NCBI RefSeq assembly: GCF_000024965.1 | Contig: NC_013530.1 | Location: 1,364,001-1,428,000, forward strand | Origin: Xylanimonas cellulosilytica DSM 15894 | GTDB taxonomy: Bacteria > Actinomycetota > Actinomycetes > Actinomycetales > Cellulomonadaceae | DNA length: 64,000 nt | Direction: 5' to 3' | Shown: in pieces, positions 16,515-25,546 of the stretch | Position numbering within the stretch: the first letter of the stretch is position 1 | How the letters are laid out: the number at the start of each line of letters is the position of its first letter | Made by a program: the position numbers and the translations under genes | The notes under the pieces: generated by a model | What the model saw: only the letters and a program-made list of their open reading frames with translations | Databases searched by the model: none | What the model was told of the DNA's origin: nothing

Positions 16515-17807
16515 ATGAGCAAGGCGCCACGGTCCACGACCGCGAACCGTGACTGGGGCTCGGACGAGTCGCGGACCTCGATCATGCACGTCGACATGGA
16601 CGCGTTCTTCGCCCTGTGCGAGCTCGCCCGGCGGCCCGAGCTGCGCGGACTGCCCGTCATCGTGGGCGGGCGCGGCCGTGGTGTCGTCCTGGCCGCGACG
16701 TACGAGGCGCGCGTGTTCGGCGTGCGGTCCGCGATGCCGATGGTCTCGGCGATGCGGCTGTGCCCGCAGGCCGTGATCGTGCCCCCGGACCACCGGCGGT
16801 ACACCGACGTCTCGCGCTCGGTGATGGCGACGATGGCGGAGATCACGCCGATCGTCGAGCAGATCAGCATCGACGAGGCGTTCCTGGACGTCTCGGGCGC
16901 GCGGCGACGGCTCGGCCCGCCGACGGTGATCGGGGCGCGGCTGCGGGCCCACGTCCAGGCGGTGCACGGCGTGACCTGCTCGGTGGGCATCGCCAAGAAC
17001 AAGTTCCTCGCCAAGCTCGCCTCGACCCATGCCAAGCCGGACGGCATGCTGCTGGTCCCCGACGAGGCGTCGGTGCCGTTCCTGCGGACGCTCCCCGTCG
17101 GAGCGCTGTGGGGCGTGGGGGAGAAGACGGAGGCGGTGCTCGCCCGCTGGGGGATCACCTCCGTCGCCCAGCTCGCGGACACCGACGTGCGGACCCTGCA
17201 GGCTGCCGTGGGGGTCGTGCACGGCGCTCACCTGCACGACCTGGCGTGGGGCCGGGACCCACGGCCCGTCGTCCCGACCGAGCGTGAACGGTCGATCGGC
17301 AACGAGACGACGTTCGGCTCCGACCAGCACGACCTCGCCGCCGTCGAGGCGCGCCTGCTCGAGCTGTGCGACAAGGTCGCGGCCCGCTGCCGGGAGCAGG
17401 GCGTCGTGACGCGGACCGTCGCGCTCAAGGTCCGCACCAACGACTTCCGCACCCTGACCCGGTCCCGGACGCTCGACGGTCCGACCGACGTCGCGCGCGA
17501 CCTGTACCGCGTGGCGCGCGAGCTGCTCGCCGCGGTCGACCTGCGCGGCCTGCCCGTGCGCCTGGTGGGCGTGCGCGCCGAGAACCTTCAGGAACGTGCC
17601 GGCACCGCGCAGCAGCTCACTCTCGACGAGGCTGCGTCCGAGCGGCCGCAGGCCCACCGTGAGGCCGAGCTCGCGCTCGACGCCGTCCGGGAGCGGTTCG
17701 GGACCCGGTCGATCGGGCTCGGAGCGGGGGGCGTGGCGTCCGCGAGGCAGCGGGCGGAGGAGGATGCGGACCGGTTGCGCGACTCCCGGCACGCGCAGGC
17801 CGGGTGA
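16515..17807 (+). CDS. dinB: Y-family DNA polymerase IV
   Basis: Translesion polymerase of 430 residues. The catalytic motifs are HVDMDAFFA (first Asp) and ISIDEAFLDVS (Asp-Glu), with the dNTP-binding region YEARVFGVRSAMP. A helix-hairpin-helix segment follows LWGVGEKTEAVLARWGI, and the little-finger domain covers about 270-375. No obvious beta-clamp pentapeptide of the form QxxLF is seen; QQLTLDE near residue 370 is the nearest candidate. It is the second gene of an SOS-type operon with the HEPN gene. Confidence 0.95.
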   Translation: MSKAPRSTTANRDWGSDESRTSIMHVDMDAFFALCELARRPELRGLPVIVGGRGRGVVLAATYEARVFGVRSAMPMVSAMRLCPQAVIVPPDHRRYTDVSRSVMATMAEITPIVEQISIDEAFLDVSGARRRLGPPTVIGARLRAHVQAVHGVTCSVGIAKNKFLAKLASTHAKPDGMLLVPDEASVPFLRTLPVGALWGVGEKTEAVLARWGITSVAQLADTDVRTLQAAVGVVHGAHLHDLAWGRDPRPVVPTERERSIGNETTFGSDQHDLAAVEARLLELCDKVAARCREQGVVTRTVALKVRTNDFRTLTRSRTLDGPTDVARDLYRVARELLAAVDLRGLPVRLVGVRAENLQERAGTAQQLTLDEAASERPQAHREAELALDAVRERFGTRSIGLGAGGVASARQRAEEDADRLRDSRHAQAG

Positions 17808-17855
17808 ACGGCGCGCGACGAGCGCCCTGACTACCCCATCACCGAAAAGCGGGCC

Positions 17856-17861
17856 TATCCT
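17856..17861 (+). promoter_or_regulatory. -10 hexamer TATCCT for the DUF3040 gene
   Basis: TATCCT lies 37 bases before the start codon, leaving a leader of about 30 bases that contains the GAGGGGG ribosome-binding site. Confidence 0.45.
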
Positions 17862-17898
17862 GGTACGAGGAAGAACTTCACCAGACGAGGGGGTCTCG

Positions 17899-18303
17899 AT
17901 GCCTCTGTCCGAGTACGAGCAGCGCGTGCTGGAGCAGATGGAGCGTGCTCTCACGAGCGACGATCCCCGTCTGGCCAACACCCTCCAGTCGTCCGGCCAC
18001 CGGCCTGTCATGCGTTACGTCATCGCCGGGATCGGCCTCGTCGTCGGCCTGCTCGTGCTCGTCCTGGGCGCGGCCAACTCGAACGTGTGGCTGGGAGTCG
18101 TCGGTTTCGCCGTGATGTTCGGCGCCGTGGGCTGGGCGTTCGCGTTCGCCCCCCGGGCGAAGCGGGGCCCCGAGGGCGTCGTGGGTGCGGACGGCAACGT
18201 CAACGCCCGCACCTCCCACCCGGCCAAGGGGGCAGCGAACGGGTCCGGCTTCATGTCCCGCCTCGAGGCACGCTGGGACCGCCGCCGCGAGCAGGGTCGC
18301 TGA
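17899..18303 (+). CDS. DUF3040 membrane protein
   Basis: A 134-residue actinobacterial protein of unknown function. The N-terminus (MPLSEYEQRVLEQMERAL) is the DUF3040 hallmark and is cytoplasmic. Two adjacent membrane helices lie at about 39-60 and 63-85, followed by a basic tail. The ATG has GAGGGGG seven bases upstream. In other actinobacteria it also lies near dinB and mraZ, so its presence here is conserved context. Confidence 0.85.
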   Translation: MPLSEYEQRVLEQMERALTSDDPRLANTLQSSGHRPVMRYVIAGIGLVVGLLVLVLGAANSNVWLGVVGFAVMFGAVGWAFAFAPRAKRGPEGVVGADGNVNARTSHPAKGAANGSGFMSRLEARWDRRREQGR

Positions 18304-18326
18304 CCAGCGGACCAGCGGTCGCTGAC
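18295..18326. repeat. Short duplications over the DUF3040 stop codon
   Basis: GGTCGCTGAC occurs at 18295-18304 and again at 18317-18326, the first copy containing the TGA stop. Between them GACCAGCG is tandemly repeated (18302-18317). Confidence 0.75.
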
Positions 18327-18392
18327 TGACCCACGTCGCGCCCGCAGCAGCGCGGCGCGCTCCATCTACCTGCCAGCGATCCGTCTGCCAGT

Positions 18393-18462
18393 GGCGCGCG
18401 CCCACCGTTCTGCTAGCGGCGCGCGCCCACCGTTCTGCTAGCGGCGCGCGCCCACCTTCTGC
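18393..18462. repeat. 25-bp tandem repeats over the transglutaminase stop codon
   Basis: Two exact copies of a 25-bp unit (begins ggcgcgcgcccaccgttctg) lie at 18393-18417 and 18418-18442, and a diverged third (18443-18462) is the last coding sequence of the minus-strand transglutaminase gene. The TAG stop (complement of 18438-18440) lies in the second copy and is repeated in the first. The gene end has thus been duplicated downstream. Confidence 0.85.
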
Positions 18463-20753
18463 CGTGCCGCGCTGCGCCGCGCCGCTGTCAGCCCCGACGT
18501 CACCTCGCGGGTGAGCCGGGCGAGCCGGTCCAGCCGCTGTGTCCGGGCGTCGTCGTCCGGGTCGACGAGGGCGGCGTACCGCTCGACCTCGAGCTCCTGG
18601 GCCAGCGCCGAGATCCCGTCCCGCACGCCCCACGGAAGCTCGCTGCCCGTGTGTGCCTCCCACGCCGTCGCGGCCTCGCCGGGCGCGCGGCGCGGGGTGG
18701 TGGCGGGGGGCAGCGCGATGCCGGTGGTGGTCAGCGTGCCGACCACGCGGGACCACGCCTCCTCCGCGTCCGCCGGCGGGCGGGCCGACCGCCGTCGCAG
18801 CGCCAGCGCCGTGAGCCCGGCGCCCAGCAGGAGGAGCACGCCGGCGCCCACCAGCCACCGCTCGGTCGTGTCGCCGCCCCCCGCGCCTCCCGCGCCGCCT
18901 GTCGGTGACGCCGACGGGAGGACCGCCGGACCCGTGGCGCCCTGGCGGAGGAAGTCCTCCTCGGTCGGCATGGTCGGGACGGGGGCGGGTCCGCCGGTGA
19001 GCGGGTTGGCGTACGCGGGTACGGGGCCGGTCTGGACGGCGGGGGTCGGCTCGAAGCGCACCCAGCCGCTGCCGGGGAAGAACAGCTCGGGCCAGGCGTG
19101 CGAGTCGCGGCCGGTGACCTCCCGGACGTCCGGGTCGTCGTCGGACGGGTCGCCGGGCAGGTACCCCACGCCGAGCCGTGCCGGGATCCCCAGGGTGCGC
19201 GCGAGCAGCATCATCGACGTGGCGAACTGCACGCAGTAGCCCTGCCGCTGCTCGAGGAAGTCCCACACCGCGTCGCCCGTGCGGCTGGGCGGGACCTGGG
19301 GCTCGTACGTGAACCGCGACGGGTCGCGCAGGTAGCGCTGCAGGGCGACGGCCCGGTCGTAGTCCGTGAGCGCCCCGCCGACGATGTCGCGGGCGAGCGC
19401 GGCGATGTCGTCGGCGTGCTCCGTCCGCGGGACCGCGAGGTAGGCGTCGTCGACCTCCCCGGCTCCGGGTGCCGCGGTGCGCAGGATCTCGGGGCTGAGC
19501 TCGCGCGGGTGCACGTCCATCGTGAACGTGTCGCCGTCCTGCGTGGCGTCGTCGCCGACCACCTCGTCGCGGTCCGGGACGTAGCGCCAGGTTCCGTCGG
19601 CCTGGACCGTGCGCGGCTCGGTCGCCACGGGCAGCCGCTGCTCGCGCATCGCCTCGACGGTCAGCTCGACGTGCGCCGGCTCGGCCGAGGAGGATGCCTC
19701 GGCGGGGAACAGCAGTGCGTCGGGTGCGAACTCGTCCCCGTCCGGCCCGCGGCCGCCGTCCCAGTGCCGTCCGTCGAACGACGCGAGCGTCAGGAGGCGC
19801 AGCGGTCCGACGTCGTTCCCGGTCGACGTGGTGTAGCGGAGCACGACGGCGCCCGAGCGTGCGGACAGCGACCGGTACATGTCGAGGTCGTCGGCGAGGC
19901 GCGCGGTCCGGGACGGCGTCGTGAACAGGCCGGTCCAGCCGCCGCCGGTGCCCTGCACGCCGGCGGCGGCGGTCGAGGCGACGAGCGCGACGACCGTGAT
20001 CCCGGCGGCCGTGGCGGTGGTGCGCACGGCGCGGCGTCCTTCAGCCCGGCGCACCTGCGCGCCCACCGCCGCGTCGCGCAGCGCACGGCGCGCGCCAGGT
20101 GGCCCGTCGAGCGTCAGCCCCAGCAGCAGCGCCACGACGGTGACGGCAAAGCTCGTCCACGGCACCGCGTACATGAGCACCAGCGGGGGGAACCACAGCA
20201 CCAGCACGGTGCCCGAGGCGAGCAGCGGGTGGCGGGCACCGGCGGCCAGGGCGTCGGCGATGAGCAGCACGGCCAGCGACCCGCCGACGCACAGCAGCGC
20301 CATCGGCGGCGTCCCGACCACGGGGGCGACCTCCCCGCGGATCACCTCCCCCGCCAGGCCGAGCTGGTCGACGAGGCGGCCGAAGGACGACGGGCCCACG
20401 AACCAGTCGGTGGCGCCGCCCAGGCCGCCGAAGCGGGCGAGCAGGTACCACAGGGCCACGGCGGTGCCCACGAGCGTGGGCCACGCCGACGCGGTGCCGC
20501 CGTCGTCGGCGGTGGGCCTGCGAACGGCGACCCCGGCGCGGGCAGCCGCGGCGACGCGGGCTCGGTGACCGCCGATGATCCCGCGGGTGAGGGCCAGCGT
20601 GGCGCCGACGAGCAGCACGCCCGTGACACCGACAGCGGGCCATGGCGGCAGCACGAGGTGGCGCAGCGCGAGCATCGACGCGAGCACGGCGACGACGACC
20701 AGCGCCGTCGCCACCGCCAGGCGGGTGGTCGCAGGGGTCCGCGCCGGGATCAT
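18438..20753 (-). CDS. Transglutaminase-like membrane protein (TgpA type)
   Basis: A 771-residue protein with several N-terminal membrane helices (about residues 12-230), an external region carrying a DUF3488/transglutaminase-like core, and a last membrane helix near 610-632 before a cytoplasmic DUF4129-like tail. The papain-like triad is visible: Cys in QGYCVQFATSMMLLARTLGIPARL, His in RDSHAWPELFF and the Asp-equivalent further on (WVRFEPTPA). The moxR-DUF58-transglutaminase set is widely conserved, but its substrate is unknown. Its ATG overlaps the DUF58 stop (ATGA). Confidence 0.88.
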   Translation of the reverse strand: MIPARTPATTRLAVATALVVVAVLASMLALRHLVLPPWPAVGVTGVLLVGATLALTRGIIGGHRARVAAAARAGVAVRRPTADDGGTASAWPTLVGTAVALWYLLARFGGLGGATDWFVGPSSFGRLVDQLGLAGEVIRGEVAPVVGTPPMALLCVGGSLAVLLIADALAAGARHPLLASGTVLVLWFPPLVLMYAVPWTSFAVTVVALLLGLTLDGPPGARRALRDAAVGAQVRRAEGRRAVRTTATAAGITVVALVASTAAAGVQGTGGGWTGLFTTPSRTARLADDLDMYRSLSARSGAVVLRYTTSTGNDVGPLRLLTLASFDGRHWDGGRGPDGDEFAPDALLFPAEASSSAEPAHVELTVEAMREQRLPVATEPRTVQADGTWRYVPDRDEVVGDDATQDGDTFTMDVHPRELSPEILRTAAPGAGEVDDAYLAVPRTEHADDIAALARDIVGGALTDYDRAVALQRYLRDPSRFTYEPQVPPSRTGDAVWDFLEQRQGYCVQFATSMMLLARTLGIPARLGVGYLPGDPSDDDPDVREVTGRDSHAWPELFFPGSGWVRFEPTPAVQTGPVPAYANPLTGGPAPVPTMPTEEDFLRQGATGPAVLPSASPTGGAGGAGGGDTTERWLVGAGVLLLLGAGLTALALRRRSARPPADAEEAWSRVVGTLTTTGIALPPATTPRRAPGEAATAWEAHTGSELPWGVRDGISALAQELEVERYAALVDPDDDARTQRLDRLARLTREVTSGLTAARRSAARQKVGARR

Positions 20754-22047
20754 GCGGCACGCTCCGCGAGCGCGGCCCAGGCCTGGTCGTGCGGTGCGTG
20801 CGGCTCCGCGGTGGCCACGCGCCAGCCCGCGGCGCGCAGGCCCGCCACGGTGGGCTCGGCGTCGACCGGCCGGCGGCACACCACCAGGGCCCAGCACGAG
20901 GTGGACTCGGTGGACAGCACGGCGAGCTCGCGCAGCACGGCCGGCGGCTGGGGGTGCAGCACGGCGACCGTGACCTCCCCGGGGGCGTGGTCGAGGCGCA
21001 GGGCGGTCGCGGTGGCGACGAAGGCGGTCTCGGCGTCGTCCGCGGTGCGGTGCCCGTCCAGGTCGATGGTGGAGTCGAGCAGCGCGGCACGGCCCGTGCG
21101 TGCACCGGTGACGAACCCCGAGGTCTCGCGGACGGCGTCCCGCGCGGTCGCCACGAGCCGCACCGGATGGCCCGCGGCCAGGAACGAGCAGGCGAGCGAG
21201 GCGACGTGCTCGACCGCCCACTCGCCGTCGCCGAGGAGGGTGCCCGCGACCGAGCGCTGCTCGCCCGGCGCGGGGAGCAGGGCCCGGTCGAGCACCACGG
21301 TGACGGGGCGCACGCCTGCCGCCTCGTCGGTGCGGACCATGAGGCGGCCCTGTCGCGCGGCGGTCGGCCAGTGGACGCGGCGGGGGTCGTCGCCGGGCAC
21401 GTACTCGCGCAGCACGGCGTCGTCGGGCGCCGTGAGGCGTGCCCCGGTCCCGGCGTTCTCGAGGTCGCCGAGCAGGCCGGTGCGCACGGACAGCTCGGAG
21501 GTCCGCGGCCAGACGGCCACGAGCGTCCGCTCTCCGAGCGGCTGGGTGGTGCGCACCAGGCCGAACGCGTCGGTGCGCGTGGTCAGCAGCGGGCCCAGCG
21601 ACCACCGGCCACGCCGGCTGGGCTGGATGCCGTAGCGGACCTCGATGCGGTCGGGCCGCGCGGTGACGCGGGCGCGCACGCCGTGGTGCCCGGCGAGCTC
21701 GTGCGCGGCCTGCTCCGAGAGCCGGATGCGGGCGAGCCGCTCGTACGCGACGGGGGAGGGCGCCGCGGGTCCGACGACGAGGTGGGTGGTCGCCTGCTCC
21801 CCGCGCACGACCGGTGCCGGGGTGACCTGCCGTGCGACGGTCAGCGCGCCGCGGCCCGCGTCGAGCCGTTGCACACCCTGCGTGACCCAGGAGACCGCGA
21901 CCGCCAGGACGGCCGCCGCGCCGAGGCCGATGACGTCGGGCAGGCCGAGGGTGGCGCCGAGCGCGAGCAGCGCGCCGCCGGTCAGGGCCAGTGCGATCCC
22001 CCGGCGGGTGGGGCGGACCCGCGTGACCCGGCGCACCGCCTGGTACA

Positions 22048-22048
<1 letters not shown>
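20750..22048 (-). CDS. DUF58-domain protein
   Basis: A 432-residue protein with two N-terminal membrane segments (about 16-37 and 38-56) and a C-terminal DUF58 domain, a von Willebrand A-like fold. The DUF58 signature is LREYVPGDDPRRVHWPTAARQGRLMVR. These proteins partner MoxR AAA ATPases. Its start overlaps the moxR stop codon, so the two are translationally coupled. Confidence 0.88.
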
Positions 22049-23103
<1,055 letters not shown>

Positions 23104-23159
23104 GGGGACCTCCACGTCGAGGACGACTGCTCTCTCGCCACGAGGGAGCGAACGGTTCG

Positions 23160-23165
23160 AGCCTA
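23160..23165 (-). promoter_or_regulatory. -10-like TAGGCT for the moxR operon
   Basis: On the minus strand TAGGCT precedes a leader of about 50 bases with the GGAGG of moxR. An 11-base palindrome CGAACGGTTCG (23149-23159) lies at the expected transcription start. No convincing -35 was found. Confidence 0.4.
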
Positions 23166-23281
23166 GTGGACGGGAACGGTGCCCGTGATCGCCGTCACAC
23201 GGCCCGTCCGGCGTCGCCAGCAGTCCGCGCCGTCGTGCCGCTCCACCGCCCTCCACCGCCCTGCTGCGGCGCCTGCCTGCA

Positions 23282-23305
23282 CCGATGGGGAGTTCTCCCC
23301 ATCGG
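23282..23305. promoter_or_regulatory. 24-base palindrome between moxR and mraZ
   Basis: CCGATGGGGAG-TT-CTCCCCATCGG is an 11-bp perfect inverted repeat with a two-base centre, too tight for a hairpin loop, so more like a dimeric operator. It lies about 50 bases before the MraZ-type repeats in the 291-base divergent region and itself contains one TGGGG motif on each strand. Confidence 0.5.
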
Positions 23306-23339
23306 GGTGGAGCGTCCAGCGTCATTTCGCCGGGAACGG

Positions 23340-23374
23340 TGGAGGGAAGTGGAGTAGCGTGGAGCGTGCGGGAG
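23340..23374 (+). promoter_or_regulatory. MraZ operator repeats around the mra -10
   Basis: TGGAG occurs at 23340, 23350 and 23360 and GGGAG at 23370, each five bases apart, the arrangement MraZ rings recognise in bacteria (5-base boxes with 5-base spacers). A TAnnnT hexamer TAGCGT (23355-23360) sits between the second and third boxes, so MraZ binding would occlude it. Confidence 0.75.
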
Positions 23375-23394
23375 CGCTGAGGGAGGTGCAGGCC

Positions 23395-23862
23395 GTGGCA
23401 GGGGTCGATTCGTTCATCGGGACGGGCCTTCTGCTGGGCACGTACACCCCCAGGCTCGACGAGAAGGGCCGCCTGATCCTCCCCGCGAAGTTCAGGGCCC
23501 GGCTCGCCTCCGGACTGGTCATGACGCGAGGGCAGGAGCGCTGCCTCTTCCTCATGCCGATGGACGAGTTCAGCCGCATGTACGAGCAGGTCAGGCAGGC
23601 TCCGGTGACCTCCCGTCAGGCGCGCGACTACCTGCGCGTGCTGCTGTCGGGGGCCAGCGACGAGATGCCCGACAAGCAGGGCCGGGTCTCGATCCCGCCG
23701 GTCCTGCGCGAGTACGCCGGTCTCGACCGGGACGTCGCCGTGATCGGCGCCGGAACCCGCGTCGAGGTCTGGGACCGGGCGGCCTGGGAGGCCTACCTGG
23801 CCGAGCAGGAGTCCGCGTACTCCGACACGGCCGAGCAGATCTTCCCGGACCTGGCGTTCTGA
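23395..23862 (+). CDS. mraZ: Transcriptional regulator MraZ
   Basis: MraZ heads the dcw cluster and represses its own promoter. The 155-residue protein has two AbrB-like half-domains, the first with [20 protein letters not shown] and the second with [23 protein letters not shown]. The GTG at 23395 has GGAGG eight bases upstream. The operator repeats lie 21-55 bases before the start, consistent with autoregulation. The next gene is 200 bases away; that gap holds only a weak 7-bp inverted repeat (23952-23976). Confidence 0.95.
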   Translation: MAGVDSFIGTGLLLGTYTPRLDEKGRLILPAKFRARLASGLVMTRGQERCLFLMPMDEFSRMYEQVRQAPVTSRQARDYLRVLLSGASDEMPDKQGRVSIPPVLREYAGLDRDVAVIGAGTRVEVWDRAAWEAYLAEQESAYSDTAEQIFPDLAF

Positions 23863-24062
23863 GCCCGGCCATGACAGCAGCACAGCACGCACCGAACGAA
23901 CCGCACGCACCACACGGGGGCCCCGCCCTGCGAGGCCTCTCGCCGCGAGTGTCTGGCGTACTTCCCCGACGCCAGAACGACGCGGAGGGAGACCTGGCCG
24001 GACGGGGTCCCTGCCCTACCTAGAGGCACACCGAGAGAACACGAGAGAAACAGGAGGAGCAC

Positions 24063-25118
24063 ATGCCGGACGACGACGAGCGCAGCACCGCGGACCGCCA
24101 CCTGCCCGTGCTCCTGGAGCGCTGCGTCGACCTGCTCGCCCCGGCGCTCGCGGAGCCCGGGAGCGTCCTGGTCGACTGCACGCTCGGCATGGGCGGTCAC
24201 ACCGAGGGCGTGCTCGAGCGGCTCCCGCACGTGCACGTCGTCGGCATCGACCGCGACCCGCAGGCGCTGCGGCTCGCGGCTGCGCGCCTCGCTCGGTTCG
24301 GCGACCGGTTCACCCCGGTGCACGCGGTGTACGACGAGATCGGCGACGTCGTCGCCCGCCTCGGGTACGACGACGGCGTGCAGGGCGTCCTCATGGACCT
24401 CGGCGTCAGCAGCCTCCAGCTCGACGAGGCGGGCCGCGGCTTCGCGTACGCCCAGGACGCCCCGCTCGACATGCGCATGGACCAGACCACCGGACCGACC
24501 GCGGCCGACGTGCTCAACACCTACGACGAGCACGAGCTGACGCGGATCCTGCGCGAGTACGGCGAGGAGCGGTTCGCGGGCAAGATCGCCCGCTCGATCG
24601 TGCGCCGCCGGGCCGAGCGGCCGTGGGAGCGCACCGCCGAGCTGGTCGACCTGGTCCGGGCCTGCATCCCCGCAGCGACCCGCAAGACGGGGGGCAACCC
24701 CGCCAAGCGGACCTTCCAGGCGCTGCGGATCGAGGTCAACGGCGAGCTCGAGGTGCTCGAGCGGGCTGTGCCGGCCGCGATCGAGGCGCTCGCCGTGGGC
24801 GGCCGGATCGTCGTCGAGTCCTACCACTCGCTCGAGGACCGCATCGTCAAGCGGGCGATCGCCCGCGGCACGACGTCGTCGGCCCCGCCCGGGCTGCCCG
24901 TCGAGCCCGAGACGCACCGGGCCTATCTGGAGGCGCTCACGCGGGGCGCCGAGGAGGCCGACGACGCCGAGCTCGCGCGCAACCCCCGCTCCGCGTCGGT
25001 GCGCCTGCGGGCGGCCGCCCGGCTGCGCCCCACGCCCGACCACCTGCGCACGACCACCACCCGCACGACCGGTACCGCCCGTTCCGCACGCACCACCCGT
25101 AAGGAGGACCGACGATGA
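24063..25118 (+). CDS. rsmH: 16S rRNA (cytosine-1402-N4)-methyltransferase
   Basis: RsmH (MraW) methylates C1402 of 16S rRNA in the decoding centre using S-adenosylmethionine. Motifs are [13 protein letters not shown], the SAM-binding [42 protein letters not shown] and the C-terminal [14 protein letters not shown]. The 351-residue length is usual for actinobacteria, with a basic low-complexity tail after residue 320. The ATG has AGGAGG six bases upstream and overlaps ftsL by four bases. Confidence 0.96.
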   Translation: MPDDDERSTADRHLPVLLERCVDLLAPALAEPGSVLVDCTLGMGGHTEGVLERLPHVHVVGIDRDPQALRLAAARLARFGDRFTPVHAVYDEIGDVVARLGYDDGVQGVLMDLGVSSLQLDEAGRGFAYAQDAPLDMRMDQTTGPTAADVLNTYDEHELTRILREYGEERFAGKIARSIVRRRAERPWERTAELVDLVRACIPAATRKTGGNPAKRTFQALRIEVNGELEVLERAVPAAIEALAVGGRIVVESYHSLEDRIVKRAIARGTTSSAPPGLPVEPETHRAYLEALTRGAEEADDAELARNPRSASVRLRAAARLRPTPDHLRTTTTRTTGTARSARTTRKEDRR

Positions 25119-25546
25119 GCGCTCTGCGAGCCCCCGCCTACGCTCCGAGCCGTCCGACGACGCCGGCACGCCGCACCCGACTGACCGCGCTCGACGGCGG
25201 CCGCGCCGAAGGCCGCCGGTTCGCCGCCGTCCGTGCGCCGTTGCAGGCGCGTACGGCCACGCCGTTCCTCGTGCTGTGCGGAGCCCTGCTGGCCGCGGCG
25301 CTGCTCACGGTGCTGGTGCTCAACACCTCGATGGCGTACGGGTCCTACGAGATGTCGCGCGTGCAGGGCCAGTCGAACCGGCTCGCGCAGGACATCCAGA
25401 TCAAGCAGCAGAGCCTCCAGGCCGCCGAGAACGACCTGGCCCGCCGGGCCGAGCGCCTCGGCATGGTGCCCAACGCGGGCACGCAGATGCTCGACGTCAG
25501 CGCCGCCGTCGCCGCGACCACGCCGTCGGCGGAGGCCGGGCAGTGA
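25115..25546 (+). CDS. ftsL: Cell-division protein FtsL
   Basis: A 143-residue bitopic septal protein: basic cytoplasmic N-terminus, membrane helix [21 protein letters not shown] (about 49-69) and an external coiled coil ([21 protein letters not shown] onward). FtsL recruits and activates FtsW/FtsI with FtsB and FtsQ. Identification rests on position between rsmH and ftsI and on architecture, since sequence conservation is low. The start overlaps rsmH (ATGA) and the stop overlaps ftsI (GTGA). Confidence 0.85.
   Translation: MSALRAPAYAPSRPTTPARRTRLTALDGGRAEGRRFAAVRAPLQARTATPFLVLCGALLAAALLTVLVLNTSMAYGSYEMSRVQGQSNRLAQDIQIKQQSLQAAENDLARRAERLGMVPNAGTQMLDVSAAVAATTPSAEAGQ

Noticed and set aside
23149-23159. 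CGAACGGTTCG near moxR as a LexA box
   Set aside because: The half-sites are one base apart instead of four, so it does not fit the SOS palindrome.
23952-23976. Inverted repeat TCTGGCG / CGCCAGA between mraZ and rsmH as a terminator
   Set aside because: Only seven base pairs with an 11-base loop, and the downstream dcw genes are expected to be read through.
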